Below are positions 31,667 to 36,082 of a DNA stretch of 36,082 nt, piece after piece. The first letter of the stretch is position 1; each line of letters begins with the position of its first letter. The notes under the pieces were generated by a model. It saw only the letters and a program-made list of their open reading frames with translations, was not told the origin of the DNA and searched no databases. The stretch spans positions 1 to 36,082 of the forward strand of contig CAJUSM010000026.1 of the NCBI GenBank assembly GCA_910588935.1, read 5' to 3'. The DNA is from an uncultured Oscillospiraceae bacterium. GTDB lineage: Bacteria > Bacillota > Clostridia > Oscillospirales > Acutalibacteraceae. A program made the translations under genes and the position numbers.

Positions 31667-33739
31667 TTAGTCGTCCCCATTCTCCGCCTTAGCAGCCTCT
31701 ACCACCTTTTGGGCCACATTGCCCGGCGCTTCCTCGTAGCGCTCAAACTCAAAGGTAAAGCTGCCCCGGCCCTGGGTGCTCTGGCGCACAAAGGTGCTAA
31801 AATCGTGCATCTCCGCCATAGGCACCTCAGCCTCTACGGTCTGCCTGCCGGTTCCGGCGGGCTCCATGCCCAGCACCCGGCCCCGGCGCTTGTTTACCTC
31901 GCCCATTATGTCGCCCATGTTGTCATCCGGCACAGTGGCCTTTAGGTGGCCAATGGGCTCCAGCAGCACTGGGTTAGCCTTGGGCATACCAGCCTTATAG
32001 GCCAGGCTGGCAGCGGTTTTAAAGGCCATTTCAGAGGAGTCTACCGGGTGGTAAGAGCCATCGTACAGCACAGCCGAAAGGCCAACCACCGGATAACCCG
32101 CCAGGGGCCCCTTGAGGATGCACTCCCGCAGGCCCTTTTCCACCGCCGGGAAAAAGCCCTTGGGCACCGAGCCGCCTACAACCCGCTCCCCAAACTCCAG
32201 GCCGTCGCTGTCGCAGGGCGAGAACTCAATCCACACATCGCCAAACTGGCCATGGCCGCCGGTCTGCTTCTTGTGTCTGCCCTGTACCTGCACGGTTTTG
32301 CGAATGGTCTCCCGGTAGGGAACCTTAGGCTCCTTTAAGGCAACCTCTACGCCAAACTTAGTCTTCAGCTTGGTCACAGCCACATCCAGGTGCTGTTCGC
32401 CCAAGCCGCTAATAATCATTTCATGGGTCTCCGCGTTGGTAGAGAAGTGCAGGGTGGGGTCCTCCTCTGCCAGGCGCATCATGCCCTGAGCCACCTTGTC
32501 CTCTTCTCCCTTTTTCTTAGGCTGAATGGCCATGGAAAGGCCCGCGCCAGGATAGTCCACCCCATCCAGGGTAACCTTCCGGGCCGGAGAGCACAGGGTG
32601 TCCCCGGTCTTCGTGGTGGTCAGCTTGGGCACTGCTCCAATGTCCCCGGCGCCAATGTATTTAATGTCCTCCTGCTTTTTGCCGATCATTATCACGGTTT
32701 TGCCTACCCGCTCCGCGGCGCCGGTACGCATATTCACCAACTGAGACTCTGTAGAGATCTTCCCAGATACCACCTTTAAGTAGCTGAGCTTGCCAATAAA
32801 GGGATCCGCCACAGTTTTAAACACAATCGCGGCTGCCGCCCCATCGCTGCTTACAGAGATTTCTACCGGGTTGCCGTCGGGATCCACCCCAATCTCCCCG
32901 GCGTGTTCGGCGGCGCTGGGCGCCAGCCAGCTTAGGCCGTCCATAAACTGCTCCATGCCCCGCATCAGCATAGCGTCGCCGCAGAACACCGGGGTAATGG
33001 TTCCAGACTTAACGCCCTTGCTTACGCCTACAATCACCTCTTCAGGGGTAAATTCCTCTCCTGCAAAGTACTTTTCAAACAGGGCGTCATCTGTCTCAGC
33101 CACTGCCTCATAAATGGCGGTACGCAGGCCCTCCAGCCGGTCCCCCATGTCCGGAATGCTTACCTGCACAGGCTTGCCGCCAGAGTAATCGTAAGCCCGG
33201 TACTCCAGCAGGTTCACGTAAATATTGGCCTGCTCCCCTTCAATAAAGGGCACCACCACCGGGCATACAGAGGGGCCAAACTTCGCCTTTAAATCCTCAA
33301 AAACCCGATAGAACCGGGCGCTCTCATCGCAGAGGCCGTTAACAAAGAAAATTTTGGCCAAGCCCCGCTTCTCCGCGGCCGCCACAGCCTTTTCAGTGCC
33401 CACAGAAGGGCCGTCTTTGCCAGAGATTACCACCAAGGCGGTGTCGGCCGCCCGCATAGCCTCGCACATGCCTCCCTCAAAGTCAAAGAGCCCGGGGGCA
33501 TCCAGCAGGTTAATCTTTTTGCCCTTCCACTCCAAGGGCGCCACTGCTGCGGCAATAGAAGCCTTGCGGCGAATCTCCTCGGGGTCATAGTCGCAGACAG
33601 TGTTGCCGTCGCCTACCTTGCCACGGCGGTCCGAGGCCCCCGCCAAATACAGCATGGCCTCGCTAAGAGTGGTTTTTCCCGCGCCGCCGTGGCCAGCCAC
33701 AGCCAGGTTGATAATGTTTTTTTCCTGGTACTGGTTCAT
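31667..33739 (-). CDS. EF-G-like translational GTPase with altered G4 motif
   Basis: A 690-residue protein with the five-domain plan of elongation factor G. The P-loop is intact (GHGGAGKTT, residues 16-24). The G3 motif reads DAPGLFDF, with Leu84 where EF-G has the catalytic His. The G4 motif NKxD, which reads guanine, is here NGLCDE (residues 134-139), with Lys and Asp replaced by Gly and Cys. Domain IV (KKQTGGHGQFGDVWIEFSP) and domain V (PDDNMGDIMGEVNKRRGRVLGME) are well kept. It belongs to the EF-G2-like branch of paralogues whose function is poorly known, and is not Tet-like as far as I can see. It stands alone, with its own promoter and a terminator. The ATG has AAAGGGG upstream. Binding of GTP is doubtful. 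Confidence 0.9.
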   Translation of the reverse strand: MNQYQEKNIINLAVAGHGGAGKTTLSEAMLYLAGASDRRGKVGDGNTVCDYDPEEIRRKASIAAAVAPLEWKGKKINLLDAPGLFDFEGGMCEAMRAADTALVVISGKDGPSVGTEKAVAAAEKRGLAKIFFVNGLCDESARFYRVFEDLKAKFGPSVCPVVVPFIEGEQANIYVNLLEYRAYDYSGGKPVQVSIPDMGDRLEGLRTAIYEAVAETDDALFEKYFAGEEFTPEEVIVGVSKGVKSGTITPVFCGDAMLMRGMEQFMDGLSWLAPSAAEHAGEIGVDPDGNPVEISVSSDGAAAAIVFKTVADPFIGKLSYLKVVSGKISTESQLVNMRTGAAERVGKTVIMIGKKQEDIKYIGAGDIGAVPKLTTTKTGDTLCSPARKVTLDGVDYPGAGLSMAIQPKKKGEEDKVAQGMMRLAEEDPTLHFSTNAETHEMIISGLGEQHLDVAVTKLKTKFGVEVALKEPKVPYRETIRKTVQVQGRHKKQTGGHGQFGDVWIEFSPCDSDGLEFGERVVGGSVPKGFFPAVEKGLRECILKGPLAGYPVVGLSAVLYDGSYHPVDSSEMAFKTAASLAYKAGMPKANPVLLEPIGHLKATVPDDNMGDIMGEVNKRRGRVLGMEPAGTGRQTVEAEVPMAEMHDFSTFVRQSTQGRGSFTFEFERYEEAPGNVAQKVVEAAKAENGDD

Positions 33740-33845
33740 AAATAATTGCCCCTTTCAAAATATCACAGTGCCATGGGCGATACTGCCAAAGTCCCCGGCC
33801 ATGTTCTATTTAATCTGCACAAGTTTCGTTACTATGTACTCCCTA

Positions 33846-33874
33846 ATTATAAACCATTCGCCAGAAGATTACAA
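33846..33874 (-). promoter_or_regulatory. Sigma-A promoter of the EF-G-like gene
   Basis: TTGTAA (33874-33869), a 17-nt spacer and TATAAT (33851-33846) on the minus strand. Transcription would start near 33839, giving a leader of about 100 nt. Confidence 0.7.
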
Positions 33875-33925
33875 TCACTTTTTTTATTTTCTCCCATAAA
33901 ATTTTGCCCAATGGCCCAATTCCCT

Positions 33926-33971
33926 AAAAAAATTCCCCCGGAACCCATTTCCCGGGGGAATTTTTGTTTTT
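33926..33971. terminator. Bidirectional terminator after the P-type-ATPase-like gene
   Basis: Arms 33928-33941 and 33952-33965 are 14-bp perfect complements (A/T ends, GC core) with a 10-nt loop and T-runs on both strands. On the minus strand it ends the P-type-ATPase-like gene 3 nt past its stop codon. Confidence 0.9.
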
Positions 33972-33973
33972 TG

Positions 33974-36082
33974 CTATCGCCTGAACCTGGGCAGCAGCAC
34001 CAAAACCCCTACCCAGAACAGCTCGAACAAAAAGAGCATGAAAGCCGAAAGCTGGCGCATTGCCCCAAAGCAGGCTACCAAAGCCACCAGCACAAAGCCC
34101 AAAATCACCGCGGCGGTTTGTATGGCCACCAGCATCCCAGCTGTGCGCTTTTGCTCCACACAGCCAGAAATCAGGCTCATCATAGATTCCATCCGCCCCT
34201 TGGTAGCGGCCACGGCGTCCATGCGGGGAGGCTCCTCTCCGGTCAGGCCAGCCGCAATGTCTCCCAGCTGGCCGTCCAAAATGCCCACGCTGGCAGAGTC
34301 TATCCCAAACAGCCTAGACACCAGCCCCACCGTTACATTGGGGTCTGTGGTGCGCACCAGCACGCTAATGCCGCTGTCCTCCAGCCTTTGCAGCTCATTC
34401 TTCCGCCGCCGGTCTGCAGAGTAGCCCAGCACCATCAGGGCCACCACAGCCGCGTCCACGGCAATATAGATGATGTTTTTGTTTCCAGAGGCATACTGGG
34501 TTTCCACCTCTCGGGGCGGGGCCTCCAGCCGGTGGTTAATCAGCAGGTTTCTGCTGCCCACATAGATGGTGTGGCCATCTACCCGGCCCACGGCGCCCCC
34601 GCCGCTTTCATAGGCAAACTTTTCCACCTCAGGCAGCACATCCTCGTTCTCGCTGATCACCTGGTCAAACACCCCGCATAGAGGGCCGCCCACAGCTTTC
34701 ATCAGTGCAGAGGCGGCCATTACCGCGTTTTCTGCCATTGCCTTGCTGCCAAACATCTTAATGCCAGCGAGCACCACTGTACCCGTGGGGAACAGCTCGT
34801 TGGCGTCGGCAATCACAGCGTTGACCTCGCCCAGCTTTTCCACCGCCTCATAGCCCACTACCATGCCTCCTGCCCGCCGGGCGGTTTTGCACATACGGCT
34901 AATCGGCAGATTTACCGAGAGCATATTGGCCGCGGCCACACAGGCACAGCAGGCAGCGGTAAAGGCGCTAATGGCTGTAGGCACGCTGCGGGAAATCAGC
35001 AGGCTTGCAATGCACAGCACCAGGGAGGATACCAGCCCCAAAGGCGCCAACATCTGGGAGGAGGACTCGGAGGGATCGGGAGCATAAGAGAGCTCTAGGA
35101 ACCTCTTTAGGAAACCCGCTTTGCACTGGTATGCAATTAAGGGCTTTTCCGCCACACAGTCCTTGGTCATTTTTAGTGAGGTATTGTAGTCGTCAAAAAC
35201 CTTAATCCCGTATTTCTGCTCTCGAGAGGTGACAAACCGGAAGTTGCTGTGAATGCGCCTAACAAGGGTAAGCTTGCCGGCGGCGTTGATAAAGAGCAGG
35301 GCCGAGGCCACCAAGGCGTAAAGGTGCACCGCGCCGCTGGCCAGGTCTTCTCGGAAGAAAATGGCGCTCACCGTTTGGATTAGGGCCGCCAAGGCGGCAA
35401 CTGAAACCCCGCTGTCCTCACTGGCCCTGGCAGAAAACAAGGCCTTTAAACCATTGCCCACAGTCTTATAGCACATGCCAATAGCCACAATCAGAAAAAC
35501 CAAGGTGAGAATCACATAGGCCAGGGGCCAGCTGCCGGTGCCCCCCTTGGGAGAGAGCCGGCTGCGGCAGATCAAGCTGACCAAGGTAAGCAGCACGGTA
35601 CAGACGCCAGTAATCATAATGCGCATAGAGAGCTCGTGCATCTCTCCCCGCAGCTCGTTGGAAATAGACCTGGCGTCCTCTGGCCCTGTATAGTCCTCAA
35701 TGGATTCCTTGGTGTCTTCCTGAGATGGGGCCTGGGGAACAGGCAGTTCCTCCTCCGGCTTTTTAGGCCGGGGTTTCCTCCTCTGAGGGCGGGCAGGCTC
35801 TGACGCCTGCTGCAGGCTTTCCGCCTCGGTCAGCAAGGCGCTCTGCAGTACATCCGCATTGATAATATGCGTGGGAATGTTTCGGGAACGGTACTGGAAA
35901 GCATTCTCAATATAGGGTACCTCTTGGGTGGGCCTAGGCGGCGGCTCAGGGGCCGCCGGAGCCTGGGCAACAGGCGCCTGCCGCCGGGCTTGCCGGGCAG
36001 CGGGCATTTCCACGGTTTTGGCCATGTCCTGGCTGGCCTCTTCCCTGGGCTGCTCTGCATACTCCTCTTGCCGGGCGTATTC
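33974..36082 (-). CDS. Degenerate P-type-ATPase-like membrane protein, 5' end beyond window
   Basis: The frame stays open to the right edge, 19 codons past the first internal ATG (36025), which has no ribosome site, so the start is probably outside the window. From that ATG: residues 1-110 are Pro/Gln/Arg-rich; two transmembrane helices follow around 135-200, others near 220-265 and 315-380. After the helices comes the P-type ATPase core layout, but altered: the phosphorylation loop DKTGT reads DANELFPTG (Asp407 kept, KTGT lost), and the hinge TGDN reads TTDPN (Asp561). The nucleotide-domain pattern GGGAVGRVDGHTIYVGSRNLL is kept, and no TGES actuator motif is seen. Two final helices end the protein. 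It probably no longer pumps ions. A regulatory or sensory role is inference. Confidence 0.8.
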   Translation of the reverse strand, partial: EYARQEEYAEQPREEASQDMAKTVEMPAARQARRQAPVAQAPAAPEPPPRPTQEVPYIENAFQYRSRNIPTHIINADVLQSALLTEAESLQQASEPARPQRRKPRPKKPEEELPVPQAPSQEDTKESIEDYTGPEDARSISNELRGEMHELSMRIMITGVCTVLLTLVSLICRSRLSPKGGTGSWPLAYVILTLVFLIVAIGMCYKTVGNGLKALFSARASEDSGVSVAALAALIQTVSAIFFREDLASGAVHLYALVASALLFINAAGKLTLVRRIHSNFRFVTSREQKYGIKVFDDYNTSLKMTKDCVAEKPLIAYQCKAGFLKRFLELSYAPDPSESSSQMLAPLGLVSSLVLCIASLLISRSVPTAISAFTAACCACVAAANMLSVNLPISRMCKTARRAGGMVVGYEAVEKLGEVNAVIADANELFPTGTVVLAGIKMFGSKAMAENAVMAASALMKAVGGPLCGVFDQVISENEDVLPEVEKFAYESGGGAVGRVDGHTIYVGSRNLLINHRLEAPPREVETQYASGNKNIIYIAVDAAVVALMVLGYSADRRRKNELQRLEDSGISVLVRTTDPNVTVGLVSRLFGIDSASVGILDGQLGDIAAGLTGEEPPRMDAVAATKGRMESMMSLISGCVEQKRTAGMLVAIQTAAVILGFVLVALVACFGAMRQLSAFMLFLFELFWVGVLVLLPRFRR

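Noticed and set aside
33746..34681. 311-codon frame on the + strand
   Set aside because: It is antisense to the P-type-ATPase-like gene and crosses a strong terminator and the EF-G-like promoter; its composition (His, Gln, Arg) is that of a shadow frame.

Overview
The window looks like chromosomal DNA of a motile, GC-rich member of the Clostridia (Bacillota), most likely an Oscillospirales/Ruminococcaceae-type organism. This rests on the Gram-positive style flagellar order flgM-flgN-flgK-flgL-DUF6470(YviE-like)-fliW-csrA, purine-rich Shine-Dalgarno sites, frequent TTG/GTG starts, consensus sigma-A promoters and an SLH-anchored surface protein. No rRNA, tRNA, insertion sequence, phage gene or CRISPR array was seen. 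The exact taxon cannot be fixed from the sequence alone.

Layout. 1-1697 (-): 3' part removed by the window edge, an FtsA-like actin-fold ATPase. 2037-3812 (-): a chemoreceptor with two tandem consensus promoters. 4096-4818 (-): a degenerate FtsE-like ABC protein, divergent from 5145-6110 (+), a membrane-anchored C39-like peptidase. 6301-9840 (-): fliD-fliS-chaperone-like. 10041-11723 (+): ParA-type ATPase plus a ComFB-domain protein. 12060-13019 (+): WYL regulator. 13255-18437 (-): flgM-flgN-flgK-flgL-DUF6470-fliW-csrA. 18579-23289 (-): cheA-cheW-cheR-cheB. 23660-26045 (+): FliK-like protein, FlhB-C-terminal-like protein (FlhX type) and a PilZ protein. 26250-31511 (+): a 1753-residue secreted SLH protein. 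31667-33739 (-): an EF-G-like GTPase. 33974 to the right edge (-): a P-type-ATPase-like membrane protein whose catalytic motifs are lost.

How the parts fit. Most of the window serves late flagellar assembly and chemotaxis: hook-filament junction (FlgK, FlgL), cap (FliD), export chaperones (FliS, FlgN), checkpoint control (FlgM for the flagellar sigma factor, FliW/CsrA for flagellin translation), and the sensory kinase with both adaptation enzymes. Flagellin, CheY, CheC/CheD and the basal body genes are not in the window. PilZ and ComFB are both families with reported cyclic-di-nucleotide binding, so second-messenger input to motility is a reasonable inference.

The most unusual theme is loss of active-site residues in three nucleotide-handling families that keep their overall fold: the FtsE-like protein (Walker A Lys and catalytic Glu replaced), the P-type-ATPase-like protein (DKTGT and TGDN loops replaced) and the EF-G-like protein (NKxD guanine-recognition motif replaced). 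Other points of interest are an H-type pseudoknot that can be drawn in the chemoreceptor mRNA leader, a 14-bp palindrome carrying a sigma-28-like -10 element before flgM, and a small leader ORF with a consensus ribosome site before the SLH gene.
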